This document shows, piece after piece, positions 17,188-25,591 of a stretch of 64,000 nt of DNA. The notes beneath the pieces were generated by a model. The model was not told where the DNA came from, searched no databases, and worked only from the letters and a program-made list of their open reading frames with translations. The position numbers and the translations under genes are program-made. The DNA is from Leifsonia sp. ZF2019. Its GTDB lineage: Bacteria; Actinomycetota; Actinomycetes; Actinomycetales; Microbacteriaceae. Positions within the stretch are counted from its first letter, which is position 1, and each line of letters opens with the position of its first letter. The stretch is from positions 3,596,001-3,660,000 of the forward strand of contig NZ_CP065037.1 of NCBI RefSeq assembly GCF_019924635.1. The letters run 5' to 3'.

Positions 17188-18135
17188 TCAGAGGTGGAGC
17201 GCGGCGACGCGGATGTCGTCGCCGGGAAGATCGGCGGGGCGGGGCGGCTGGGTGCCGGGCAGGGTCGCGGCCGCGGAGCCGTATCGGATGGCGTTGACGA
17301 GACGGTCGACCGGGGCCGCGCCCGCGACGTCGGCGAGCAGGTAGCCCGCCAGGGCGCTGTCGCCCGCCCCGACCGTGCTCCGCACGTGGACGCGGGGCGC
17401 CTCCGCCGCATACGCGACGTCGGGGGTGACGAGCACCGAGCCGCGCGCGCCGAGCGTGACGAGCGCCGCGCCGACGCGGTCCGGCACGAGAGTCCGCGCG
17501 ACCTCCGACACCGCGTGCGGCAGGTCTTCGTCGTCGAAGGCGACGCCCGCCAGGTCGGCGAGCTCGTCCTCGTTGGGCTTGATGAGGTCGGGATGCGCGT
17601 GCAGGGCTGCGGCCCGCAGCGCCTCCCCCGAGCTGTCGACCGCGACCTGCGGCGCCGCATCCCGCCAGCGCTCGCGCACCGCATGGATCACGGTGACGTA
17701 GAAGTCGTCGGGAACTCCGGGCGGCAGCGATCCGGCGAGGACCAGCCAGCGCGCGCCGGCGCAGGCCTCGACCACCGCTGCGACCAGCGCGGCGGCGTCC
17801 GCTGGCTCGAGTGCGGCTCCGGGCAGGTTCAGCTTGGTGGTGACCCCCGACGGGTCGGTGATGGTGAGGTTCGCGCGGGCGTGGCCGCGGATCGGGACGC
17901 GTCGGGTCGGAACCCCGGTGGCCTGCAGAGCAGCCTCGAAGGGGTCGTCGGCCGCGAGAGGGAGCACCGCGAGCGCCGCGATGCCCGCCGTCGCCACGAC
18001 GCGGGCCACGTTGATGCCCTTCCCGCCCGCGTCTTCGCGCGCGGCGACCGCCGCCTGCACCTCGCCGGGCTGGAGCGGCGCACCGAGGGTGACCGCCCGG
18101 TCCAGCGACGGGTTGGCCGTGAGCGTGACGATCAT
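17188..18135 (-). CDS. fruK: 1-phosphofructokinase
   Basis: 315-residue PfkB-family kinase converting fructose 1-phosphate to fructose 1,6-bisphosphate. It starts MIVTLTANPSLDRAV, has DAGGKGINVARV for substrate binding, LIKPNEDELADL, and the catalytic anion-hole motif STVGAGDSALAGYL near residue 265. The ATG at 18135 overlaps the regulator's TGA (ATGA); a GTG nine bases upstream is possible but less likely. Product and position before fruA define the fructose catabolic operon. Confidence 0.93.
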   Translation of the reverse strand: MIVTLTANPSLDRAVTLGAPLQPGEVQAAVAAREDAGGKGINVARVVATAGIAALAVLPLAADDPFEAALQATGVPTRRVPIRGHARANLTITDPSGVTTKLNLPGAALEPADAAALVAAVVEACAGARWLVLAGSLPPGVPDDFYVTVIHAVRERWRDAAPQVAVDSSGEALRAAALHAHPDLIKPNEDELADLAGVAFDDEDLPHAVSEVARTLVPDRVGAALVTLGARGSVLVTPDVAYAAEAPRVHVRSTVGAGDSALAGYLLADVAGAAPVDRLVNAIRYGSAAATLPGTQPPRPADLPGDDIRVAALHL

Positions 18136-18917
18136 GCCGCCCACACCTCGACGTCGGCGTCGGCGAGCGCGTCGGCGAGCGCGCCCTCGGGGGCCCGGTC
18201 GGTGACCAGCAGATCGACCGCGGCCAGGCCGGCGAACGAGACGAGGGACTCCTGGTCGAACTTGCTCGAGTCGGCCACGACGACCACGCGTCGGGCCGCC
18301 CGCACGATGGCCTCCTTGACCGCGGCCTCCTCCGGGTCGGGCGTGCTCAGGCCGAACCCGGCCGAGACACCGTTGGTCCCGACGAAGACGATGTCCGGAC
18401 GGAGGGACTGGATCGAGCGCACCGTGGCGGCGCCCACCGCCGCTGCGGTGACCCCGCGGATGCGGCCTCCGACGACGGTGAGCGCCACCCCGTCCGCTCC
18501 GGCGAGCGCCGGGGCGAGGGTGAGGGAGTGGGTCACCACCTCGGTCTCGCCGCGGGTCTCGGACAGCCGCCCGGGGAGGAGGCCCGCGACGGCGGCCGTC
18601 GTGGTGCCGGCGTCGAAGTACAGGGATCCGCGGAACTTCTCCCCCAGCACGTCGAGCGCGCGTGCGGCGATCCGCTGCTTGGTGTCGGCGTGGAGCGTCG
18701 TGCGCTCGCCCACGCTCGCCTCCGCAGTGCTCCCGCGGCCGATCGCGACGGCGCCGCCGTGCACCCGCCGCAGCGCGCCGGCCAGCTCCAGGGCGTCCAG
18801 GTCGCGGCGCACTGTCTCGGTGGTGACGCCGAAGCGGGCCGAGAGCTCGACGACCGCGACGCGACCCTCATCGAGCAGCTGACGCTCGATCAGTCCCTGA
18901 CGCTCCGTTGCATACAC
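18132..18917 (-). CDS. DeoR-family fructose operon regulator (FruR-like)
   Basis: 261-residue repressor. The N-terminal DeoR helix-turn-helix reads VAVVELSARFGVTTETVRRD, followed by ALRRVHGGAV. The C-terminal sugar-phosphate domain has FDAGTTTAAVAGLLPG and VFVGTNGVS. The start is GTG at 18917 (VYATERQGLIERQLL), which follows ggaggggcc with good spacing; the frame reaches 18944 but has no ribosome site there. First gene of the operon with fruK and fruA, so it probably represses its own transcription until fructose 1-phosphate appears. Confidence 0.9.
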   Translation of the reverse strand: MYATERQGLIERQLLDEGRVAVVELSARFGVTTETVRRDLDALELAGALRRVHGGAVAIGRGSTAEASVGERTTLHADTKQRIAARALDVLGEKFRGSLYFDAGTTTAAVAGLLPGRLSETRGETEVVTHSLTLAPALAGADGVALTVVGGRIRGVTAAAVGAATVRSIQSLRPDIVFVGTNGVSAGFGLSTPDPEEAAVKEAIVRAARRVVVVADSSKFDQESLVSFAGLAAVDLLVTDRAPEGALADALADADVEVWAA

Positions 18918-18950
18918 GTGGTGGCCCCTCCATTGGTTTCCCACAAGCTA

Positions 18951-18988
18951 CAACAGAAACCAACAGAGAGCAACATGGATTTGTGTTG
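18951..18988 (-). promoter_or_regulatory. Direct repeats, probable DeoR/FruR operator
   Basis: On the coding strand TGTTG recurs at exact 10-bp steps (complement CAACA at 18951, 18961 and 18971), followed by an inverted AGCAACA/TGTTGCT pair reaching 18988. Helically phased direct repeats 30-70 bp upstream of a deoR-type gene are typical of this family's operators. Confidence 0.55.
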
Positions 18989-19006
18989 CTTTCTCGCGGT
19001 GGGCCG

Positions 19007-19065
19007 CCGAGGTTCACGTCGTGGCGCTCATTCCGGCGGAATGGGCGCCACGACGTGAACTTCGC
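19007..19065. repeat. 59-bp nested palindrome family, copy 3
   Basis: The most symmetrical copy. Arms CCGAGGTTCACGTCGTGGCG and CGCCACGACGTGAACTTCGC flank CATTCCGGCGGAATG. It ends three bases before the stop codon of the leftward GH2 gene (19069), so GH2 transcripts run straight into it; on the other side it lies about 90 bp upstream of the fructose regulator. Confidence 0.85.
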
Positions 19066-19068
19066 GCG

Positions 19069-21171
19069 TCAGGCCTGGCGCGCGCCGCGACGGTTGGGCG
19101 CCTCCACTTCGGCCGCATCGAGAAACGCCCGCGCGACGACGGCACCGGAGGCGTCGGTCGCCCACACCAGCAGCCGTGCCGCGACCGGCGACGCGCTGAC
19201 CGTGAGCTCCACTCCGTCCGACACGACGAACGGCTCGACACGCAGCTCGGCGCCCACGGCATCCGGACGACCGCGCGCGGCCCGTGCCGATGCACCGTCG
19301 ACCGGGGCGCCCGCCGACAACCAGGCGGCTTGGACGCGCACGTCGACCGGCAGGGGGCCGTGGTGCGAGACGTGCACCGTGAGCGCGAACGGCTCGCGCG
19401 GCGGCTCGATGTCTGCTCCAGCACGCAGCGGCACGAGGTCGAGGATGAGGACCGTCTCCGCGTTGACGTCCGCGGGCACGCAGCCTCCCCAGTCCTTCGC
19501 ACGCCGATCAGTGGTCAGCAGGCCGGCGGCCTCGTGCTCCACGTCAGCGAACTCGGTGTAGACGTAGCCGGCGAAACGGTCGTGCCGGCGCAGCTCCTGG
19601 GTCTCCCAGCGCAGGTGCCAGGCGCGCTCGAGACTCGTGAAGCCTTCGCCGTACTCGCTGTTGACGATCGGCACCCCGGTGCGCGGCACCGCGTCGGAGG
19701 CGTAGAAGGACTTGTCCACGATGAAGTCCGGACCGAGACGGACGGAGAAGCCGTCCTGCGACCCGTCGGCCATCGCCGCGACCGCGCGCTTCCACTCGGC
19801 GAGGTCCGGCTCGTAGTAGTGCCAGTCGACGAGGTCGGTGCGCACGTGCGACCAGCCCGAGTTCTCGACGATAGGACGGGTGGCGTCCAGCGCCCGCAGC
19901 GTCTCGTAGGCGTGCTCGGCGGCGGCGGCCCGCTCCGGGCTGCCCGGGATGTCCCAGTCCAGCCCCCACTCCTCGTTGTACAGGCCCCAGATCACGATCG
20001 AGGGATGGTTGCCGTCGCGCTCCACCATGGCCGGCAGCTGCGCCTCGAACGCCTCCGCCGCCTCGGCCGAGAACCGGCTCGGGCACGGCGGCTCCGCCCA
20101 GACGAGCATCCCGGCAACATCGGCCTCGTGGAGCCACAGCGGCTCCTCGAACTTGAGGTGCTTGCGCACGAGGTTGTAGCCCAGCCCGCGGGCGAGGGCG
20201 ATCTCGCCGCGGAGCGCCGCCTCATCGGGCGCGGTCAGGCCCGTCTCCGGCCAGTAGCCCTGGTCGAGCACACCGCGGATGGAGAAGCGTTCGCCGTTCA
20301 GCACGAGCTGCTCGCCGCGGGTCTCGATGCGGCGAAGGCCCGCCGTCGCGATGAGCGTGTCCGCGTGCTCCCCGTCGCCGACCGCGACCTCCACCCGGTA
20401 GAGGTGCGGGGCCGCCGGCGACCAGAGGCGCGGCGCGGCGACCTCGAGCCGCCCGACGGCACGGCCCTCGCTGTCCGCGCGCAAGTCGACCGACTCCCCC
20501 GTCTCGCGGATGCGAGCGCGCACGACGGCTCCTGCGGGGGCCTCGCCCGTCGTGTCCACGACGAGGTCGAAGCCGGTGAGGCTGTCGCCGCGCAGAGAGA
20601 CGGTCCGGGCGTAGGTACGCCCGCGCGCCTCCAGCCAGACGGTCTGCCAGATGCCGGAGGTCGGCGTGAACGAGACGCCGTCGTAGTCGTCGCGGGGGAT
20701 CGAGCGCTGCTTGCCGTGCGGGACGGCCCGCTTGTCCGCCGGGGCGTGCACCTCGACGCTCAGTTCGGACGCGATGCCGGGCACGAGATGGGCGGTGACA
20801 TCGAACTCGAACGACTCGTAGCCGCCGGTGTGCTCGCCGACCGGGCTGCCGTCGATCCGCACGACCGCATGGTGGTGCACGGCCCCGAAGGTCAGGACGA
20901 CGCGCGCGCCCGCCCAGTCCTCCGGGACCGTTACCGACCGGCGGTAGACGGCGTGCTCGAGCCAGGTGCGGTTCACGCCCGACGCGGTGGTCTCCCACGC
21001 GAACGGCACCGTGATGGACGGAGCCGCGTCCGCAGCATCGAAGTCCCACACCCCGTTGAGGTTGAGCCAGCGGGACGAGCGGTCGAGGTCGGGCCTCGGA
21101 TACTCCGGTCGCGGCTGATCCGGGGTCGCCCGCGGGGCGGTGACGACGGAGTCGGTCGGGGAGAGTGTCAT
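19069..21171 (-). CDS. Glycoside hydrolase family 2 (beta-galactosidase/beta-glucuronidase-like)
   Basis: 700-residue enzyme without a signal peptide, so probably cytosolic. It has the GH2 order: sugar-binding jelly roll (about 30-190, with SRWLNLNGVWDFD and AWETTASGVNRTWLEH), immunoglobulin-like domain, then TIM barrel. The acid/base is in GLYNEEWG near residue 398 and the nucleophile in VNSEYGEG near 504. It lies last in the operon after a sugar binding protein and two permeases, starting 3 bp after the permease stop, so it cleaves the imported glycoside. The exact sugar (galactose, glucuronate or other) is not clear. Confidence 0.88.
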   Translation of the reverse strand: MTLSPTDSVVTAPRATPDQPRPEYPRPDLDRSSRWLNLNGVWDFDAADAAPSITVPFAWETTASGVNRTWLEHAVYRRSVTVPEDWAGARVVLTFGAVHHHAVVRIDGSPVGEHTGGYESFEFDVTAHLVPGIASELSVEVHAPADKRAVPHGKQRSIPRDDYDGVSFTPTSGIWQTVWLEARGRTYARTVSLRGDSLTGFDLVVDTTGEAPAGAVVRARIRETGESVDLRADSEGRAVGRLEVAAPRLWSPAAPHLYRVEVAVGDGEHADTLIATAGLRRIETRGEQLVLNGERFSIRGVLDQGYWPETGLTAPDEAALRGEIALARGLGYNLVRKHLKFEEPLWLHEADVAGMLVWAEPPCPSRFSAEAAEAFEAQLPAMVERDGNHPSIVIWGLYNEEWGLDWDIPGSPERAAAAEHAYETLRALDATRPIVENSGWSHVRTDLVDWHYYEPDLAEWKRAVAAMADGSQDGFSVRLGPDFIVDKSFYASDAVPRTGVPIVNSEYGEGFTSLERAWHLRWETQELRRHDRFAGYVYTEFADVEHEAAGLLTTDRRAKDWGGCVPADVNAETVLILDLVPLRAGADIEPPREPFALTVHVSHHGPLPVDVRVQAAWLSAGAPVDGASARAARGRPDAVGAELRVEPFVVSDGVELTVSASPVAARLLVWATDASGAVVARAFLDAAEVEAPNRRGARQA

Positions 21172-21173
21172 GT

Positions 21174-22109
21174 TCAGCCTTTCACGCTGCCGGCGAGGAT
21201 GCCGTTGATGAAGTGACGCTGGAGCACGATGAAGAGCACCAGCAGGGGGACCAGGGCGATCGAGCTCGCCGCGAGCAGCTCACCGGTGACCGTGGCGTAG
21301 TCGGCGCCGATCCGATTGCCCGTGATGTTCTGCGCCAGCGTGGAGAGCACGACCTGGAGGGTGGCCATCCGGTCGGAGCTCGCCACCACGACGGGCCAGA
21401 CGAAGTCGTTGTAGATGTTCATGATCGTGAGCACCGCGAGCCCGGCCAGACCCGGACGGATCACGGGCACCACCACCCGCCAGAAGATGCCGAACTCGCC
21501 GCACCCGTCGACGCGTGCGGCGTCGAGGAGTTCGTCGGGCACGGCGCTGATGACCTGCCGCATCCAGAAGATCGCGAAGGCGTCGACCGAGCCGGGGAGG
21601 ATGAGGGCCTGGTAGGTGTTGACCCAGCCGAACGTCTTCATCTCCAGCAGCAGCGGGATGATGAGCACGATCGTCGGGAGCATGAGCGTGACGAGGACCG
21701 TGCCGAAGATCAGGTTCTTGCCCACGAACCGGTACTTCGCGAACGCGTAGGCGGCGAGCGGAGCGAAGAACAGCGTGATCGCGCCCTTCGCCACGAGCAC
21801 GACCGCGGTGTTGAGGAATCCCTGGCCGATGGGCACGTCGTGGAACATCGCCGCGAAGTTGTCGAGGGTGAACGCCGACGGGTCGAAACCCAGCGGGTCG
21901 CGGATGATCTCGTTCGCCGGCTTGAACGCCGAGACGATCGCCCAGGCGACCGGGGCGAGGAAGGCGACCAGCAGCAGGAGGAGGAACGCCTGCGTCCCGA
22001 TCCGCGGCCGCGTTCGCCGTGGCCGACGGAGCGGGGAGGCGGGGGATGCCGGGGCCGGGTGCGCGGCCGCCGTGCCGGCCGGCCCGTCGAGGAGCGTGGG
22101 GGTGGCCAT
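21174..22109 (-). CDS. Carbohydrate ABC transporter permease (MalG type)
   Basis: 311-residue inner-membrane permease with six segments after a Pro/Ala-rich cytoplasmic N-terminus. The EAA loop that docks with the ATPase reads ELLDAARVDGCGEFGIFWRV near residue 200. The ATG at 22109 starts two bases after the partner permease's stop. No ATPase gene is nearby; CUT1 systems of this kind usually share an MsiK-type ATPase encoded elsewhere. Confidence 0.92.
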   Translation of the reverse strand: MATPTLLDGPAGTAAAHPAPASPASPLRRPRRTRPRIGTQAFLLLLLVAFLAPVAWAIVSAFKPANEIIRDPLGFDPSAFTLDNFAAMFHDVPIGQGFLNTAVVLVAKGAITLFFAPLAAYAFAKYRFVGKNLIFGTVLVTLMLPTIVLIIPLLLEMKTFGWVNTYQALILPGSVDAFAIFWMRQVISAVPDELLDAARVDGCGEFGIFWRVVVPVIRPGLAGLAVLTIMNIYNDFVWPVVVASSDRMATLQVVLSTLAQNITGNRIGADYATVTGELLAASSIALVPLLVLFIVLQRHFINGILAGSVKG

Positions 22110-22111
22110 GG

Positions 22112-23026
22112 TCAGTCCTTCGCTCGGAGGAGGCGGACGAAGAACAACGACAGGATCATCACGATGATGACGAGCAGGAACGAGTTCGCCGCTCCTGTGC
22201 CGAGGTCTCCCCGGGTGATGTGGTTGTAGAGGTAGTAGCCGGCCGTCGTCGTCGAGTTGTACGGGCCGCCCTGCGTCACGACGAACGGCTCGGCGAACAT
22301 CTGGAACACCGCGAGCGTCTGCAGCACCACGGCGAACATGATCGTGCGGCGCAGCAGCGGGACGGTGATGCTCCAGAGCTGGCGGATCGGCGAGGCGCCG
22401 TCGAGGTCGGCCGCCTCGTACATCGAGCGGTCGATCGATTGCAGCCCCGAGAGCAGGATGATCACGATGAAGCCGGTCGTCTTCCAGAGGAAGAGGAGCG
22501 CGAGGGTGGGCTTCGCCCAGGCGCTCGTCGTCAGCCAGCCGACGTCGGGGAGGCCGACCAGCCCGAGCAGCGCGTTGACCGCGCCGTGGTCCTGGTCGAA
22601 CAAGACGACCCAGATCTGCGCGACCGCCACCAGGGGGGTGACGAACGGGACGATGAAGGCGACCCGGTACATCCCGCGCAGCCGCAGCTTGGCCGAGTCG
22701 AGCAGCACCGCGACGATCACCGCGAGCACCATCTGCACCGGCACGATCAGGAGCCAGAGCACGGCCGAGTTGCCGAGCGAACTCCAGAAGGCGGGGCTGC
22801 CCAGCAGGTAGGCGTAGTTGCCCCAGCCCACCCACTCCGCGGCACCGGTCCCGTGCCAGTTCGTGAAGCTCAGCCGGGCGGTGAAGATCAGCGGGTACAC
22901 GCTGAACGCCAGGAAGATCACCACGAACGGCAGCACGAAGAGGTACGGGGCGAGACGGCGCCGCAGTCGCGGGCTGCCGAAGCGGCCGCGCGTCCGGGCC
23001 GCGGAGGGGAGGGTCGTGGTCGTCAT
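22112..23026 (-). CDS. Carbohydrate ABC transporter permease (MalF type)
   Basis: 304-residue membrane protein with six segments, partner of the MalG-type permease in the same operon. The EAA loop is MYEAADLDGASPIRQLWSIT near residue 210 and the C-terminal part has FVVTQGGPYNSTTTAGYYLY, standard for CUT1 permeases. It starts 13 bp after the binding-protein gene. Confidence 0.92.
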   Translation of the reverse strand: MTTTTLPSAARTRGRFGSPRLRRRLAPYLFVLPFVVIFLAFSVYPLIFTARLSFTNWHGTGAAEWVGWGNYAYLLGSPAFWSSLGNSAVLWLLIVPVQMVLAVIVAVLLDSAKLRLRGMYRVAFIVPFVTPLVAVAQIWVVLFDQDHGAVNALLGLVGLPDVGWLTTSAWAKPTLALLFLWKTTGFIVIILLSGLQSIDRSMYEAADLDGASPIRQLWSITVPLLRRTIMFAVVLQTLAVFQMFAEPFVVTQGGPYNSTTTAGYYLYNHITRGDLGTGAANSFLLVIIVMILSLFFVRLLRAKD

Positions 23027-23039
23027 CGTTCTCCGGCGC

Positions 23040-24401
23040 TCACTGTCGGTCGATGAGGTTGGTCTGGATGTCCGCGCCGGCCTTCTCGATCACCTGATCG
23101 GGGCTCAACTCGCCGTCGTACATCCGCTGCAGGTCGGTGCCGAGGTAGTCGGTCGACGCGTTCCACCAGGAGGGGATCGCCGTGCCGGCCGGGATCTGCG
23201 AGCCCGCCTCGGTCGCGACCTTCCAGAGGTCCTGGTCGCCGAGCGCCGGCACCTTCTGGAAGAGCGGCTTCGTCGGCTCCGCCGCCGGCAGGTAGGCCGG
23301 GATGGACGTGTTCAGCCCCTCGGGGTAGACGTCGCTCGGGCCCCAGACGGCCGAGTAGCCCGCCTCGTCGTACATCAGGAACTCGTAGAACAGCCACGCG
23401 AGCTGCGAGTTCTTGCCGCCCTTGGGCAGCACGAACGAGGATCCGCCCATCGCACCGCTGCGTGCGCCGCCGTCCTTCCAGGCGGGGAGCTCCATCGCGC
23501 GCCAGTCGCCCTTCGTCTCCGGGAGCAGTTGCTGCGGCGCGAAGTCGAACCAGATCGCCCACGGGTAGAAGACCTCGTTGCCGGCTTCCATCTCGGCGAT
23601 GTCGGTCTGACCGAGGTACTCGGAACGGGTGCCGAGACCCTCCTTCTGCACGGTGTCGAGGAAGGTGAGGATCTGCTTGTACTCCGGGCTGTCGAGGCGC
23701 AGCTTCCCCTTCGCGTCCGCGAGCGAGGTGCCGAGCTGGCTGGCGTACATCTCCAACTGCAGCTGGCCCAGAAAGGCGCCCTGCTCGAGGTGGATCGGCT
23801 TCGCGCCCGGCTTGGCCTTCTGGTACTCGCGGGCCGCGGCGAGGAGGTCGTCGTAGGTCGCGATCTTCGTGGCGTCGATGCCGGCCGACTCGAGCGCCGT
23901 GGCGTTGTAGTACAGCAGACCGGGGTTCAGGTCGTACGGAACGCCGTAGATACCGCCGTCGACGGTGTTCGCGTCGATCTTCTGCGGGGCGATGTCTTTC
24001 ACGTACGGCTTCAGGACGTCGCTGAGATCCCACAGGTGGTCGGCGAATCCGCTGACCATCGCGTCGTCCAGGAAGACGCCGTCGGGCACGTCGGTCCCGG
24101 TGATGAGCGTGTTCTGCAGCTTCGCGTTGATGTCGACGGCTTCGTGGTGGACGGTGATCTTCGGGTACTTCTTGTGGAAGTCCGCGATGACGCCGTCGAA
24201 CACCTTGAACAGGTCGCCCGACCGGTCCCAGATGGTGATCTCACCCTCGGGCTGATCGGTGGTCGGCGCCTGCAGGCGGTCGGAGGCGGTGCCCCCGCCG
24301 CCGCTACCGATGTCGGGACCGCAGGCGGTCAGGGTCAAGGCGGAGGCGGCGAGCACCGCAGCGACCGTGAGGCCGCGGACCCGCCGTTTCGGGTGATTCA
24401 T
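23040..24401 (-). CDS. Sugar ABC transporter substrate-binding lipoprotein
   Basis: 453-residue extracellular lipoprotein. The signal peptide runs from a basic start (MNHPKRRVRG) through a hydrophobic core to the lipobox LTAC at about residues 24-27, then a Gly/Ser linker and a type I sugar-binding fold. The ATG at 24401 follows cgagggagtg; a longer frame to 24464 would place two LacI operators inside the gene and is rejected. First gene of the operon with two permeases and the GH2 enzyme, divergent from the LacI regulator. Confidence 0.9.
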   Translation of the reverse strand: MNHPKRRVRGLTVAAVLAASALTLTACGPDIGSGGGGTASDRLQAPTTDQPEGEITIWDRSGDLFKVFDGVIADFHKKYPKITVHHEAVDINAKLQNTLITGTDVPDGVFLDDAMVSGFADHLWDLSDVLKPYVKDIAPQKIDANTVDGGIYGVPYDLNPGLLYYNATALESAGIDATKIATYDDLLAAAREYQKAKPGAKPIHLEQGAFLGQLQLEMYASQLGTSLADAKGKLRLDSPEYKQILTFLDTVQKEGLGTRSEYLGQTDIAEMEAGNEVFYPWAIWFDFAPQQLLPETKGDWRAMELPAWKDGGARSGAMGGSSFVLPKGGKNSQLAWLFYEFLMYDEAGYSAVWGPSDVYPEGLNTSIPAYLPAAEPTKPLFQKVPALGDQDLWKVATEAGSQIPAGTAIPSWWNASTDYLGTDLQRMYDGELSPDQVIEKAGADIQTNLIDRQ

Positions 24402-24417
24402 GGGACACTCCCTCGTG

Positions 24418-24437
24418 TTTTGCCAACGTATGCAAAC
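24418..24437. promoter_or_regulatory. LacI-type operator 1
   Basis: TTTTGCCAACGTATGCAAAC is a 20-bp palindrome with TTTGC and GCAAA half-sites and a central CG step, the classic LacI-family form. It lies 16 bp upstream of the binding-protein ATG in the divergent intergenic region. Confidence 0.7.
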
Positions 24438-24446
24438 TGTAGCGTT

Positions 24447-24467
24447 CGTTTGCGAACGTTGCAAACG
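24447..24467. promoter_or_regulatory. LacI-type operator 2
   Basis: CGTTTGC and GCAAACG are perfect 7-bp arms around GAACGTT, 14 bp before the regulator's ATG. With operator 1 (centres about 30 bp apart) it allows joint control of the sugar operon and of the regulator itself. Confidence 0.7.
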
Positions 24468-24480
24468 CTACGATGACTCC

Positions 24481-25497
24481 ATGCCAGCAACACTGCGAGA
24501 CGTCGCCCGGCTCGCCCAGGTCTCCGTGCGCACGGTGTCGAACGTCGTGAGTGGCTACGAGCACGTCAGCGATCAGATGCGGACCCGCGTCCTCGCGGCG
24601 ATCGAGACACTCGACTACCGTCCCAACCCCGTCGCCCGCACACTACGGACCGGGCGCACGGGGATGCTCGCGCTGGTCGTGCCCGAAGTCGACGTGCCGT
24701 ACTTCAGCGAGCTCGCGCGCGAGGTCATCGACGCCGCCGCGCTCACGGGCTACCGCGTCATGATCGACCAAACCGGGCACGACCACGAACGGGAGCGCCA
24801 GCTGCTCCTCGGCGACGACCGGACCATGCTGTTCGACGGCCTCCTGTTCAGCCCGCTCGTGACCAAATCCGAACTGCTCGACATGCACGGCGCGACCCGG
24901 ATGCCCCTGGTCCTGCTCGGCGAGCACGAGTTCGACGGCCGCTACGACCACGTCGCGATCGACAACGTGCAGGCCGCGAAGGACGCGGTCGGGCACCTGG
25001 TCGCCACCGGCCGTCGCCGGATCGCGGCCATCGGCGCCCAGCCGGCCGAGGAGTACGCCACCCCGCTCCAGCGCCAGTCCGGATACGCGGAGGCCCTCAC
25101 CGCCGCAGGCCTGCCGTACGACGGCGATCTCGTGAAGACCGCCGGCCACTACAGCCGGCCGGGCGGCTATCGCGCAGCGCAGGAGCTCCTCGACCTCGAC
25201 GAGCGACCGGATGCGATCTTCTGCTTCTCCGACCTTCTGGCGATCGGCGCGATGCGCGCCGTCTTCGACGCGGGACTCCGCGTGCCGGAGGACGTCGCCG
25301 TGATCGGTATCGACGACGTCGACGAGGGCCGCTTCGCCCGGCCCTCGCTCAGCACAGTCTCCCTCGACACGCCCTTCATCGCGCGCGAGGCCGTGCGTCG
25401 CATCGTCGCGCGGATCGACGAGCCGGGCCTCCCCGCCGAAGAGGTCGTCGCACCGCATCGCCTCGTCGTCCGGGAGAGCACCGCGCCCGCGGTCTGA
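24481..25497 (+). CDS. LacI-family transcriptional regulator
   Basis: 338-residue repressor. The N-terminal HTH reads TLRDVARLAQVSVRTVSNVV followed by a hinge helix (NPVARTLRTGR), then a periplasmic-binding-protein-like sensor domain with VAIDNVQAAKDAVGHLV and IGIDDVDEGRFARP. It is divergent from the binding-protein operon. Four look-alike operators, two on each side of the gene, suggest it controls that operon, itself and the downstream secreted enzyme. The inducer is probably a sugar released by these enzymes. Confidence 0.93.
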   Translation: MPATLRDVARLAQVSVRTVSNVVSGYEHVSDQMRTRVLAAIETLDYRPNPVARTLRTGRTGMLALVVPEVDVPYFSELAREVIDAAALTGYRVMIDQTGHDHERERQLLLGDDRTMLFDGLLFSPLVTKSELLDMHGATRMPLVLLGEHEFDGRYDHVAIDNVQAAKDAVGHLVATGRRRIAAIGAQPAEEYATPLQRQSGYAEALTAAGLPYDGDLVKTAGHYSRPGGYRAAQELLDLDERPDAIFCFSDLLAIGAMRAVFDAGLRVPEDVAVIGIDDVDEGRFARPSLSTVSLDTPFIAREAVRRIVARIDEPGLPAEEVVAPHRLVVRESTAPAV

Positions 25498-25510
25498 GCC
25501 GCGATTCCCC

Positions 25511-25527
25511 CTTGCAACGTTTGCAAA
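25511..25527. promoter_or_regulatory. LacI-type operator 3
   Basis: CTTGC and GCAAA flank AACGTTT, matching the half-sites of operators 1 and 2. It lies between the regulator's stop and the secreted enzyme gene. Confidence 0.65.
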
Positions 25528-25543
25528 TGCCTGGCAAGGTCTG

Positions 25544-25560
25544 TTTGCAACGTCCGCAAA
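25544..25560. promoter_or_regulatory. LacI-type operator 4
   Basis: TTTGC and GCAAA flank AACGTCC, 31 bp before the ATG of the secreted enzyme and 33 bp from operator 3. The same half-sites as upstream of the transporter place this gene in the same regulon. Confidence 0.65.
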
Positions 25561-25591
25561 GCCGCGGGCGCCTCACCAGAGAGGACTTTCC

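Noticed and set aside
19021..19080. Short frames starting Met-Ala-Leu-Ile in repeats at 19021 and 27276 as a conserved peptide
   Set aside because: The shared residues arise only because the 59-bp repeats are similar in DNA; no ribosome site precedes them and the frames run on antisense to real genes.
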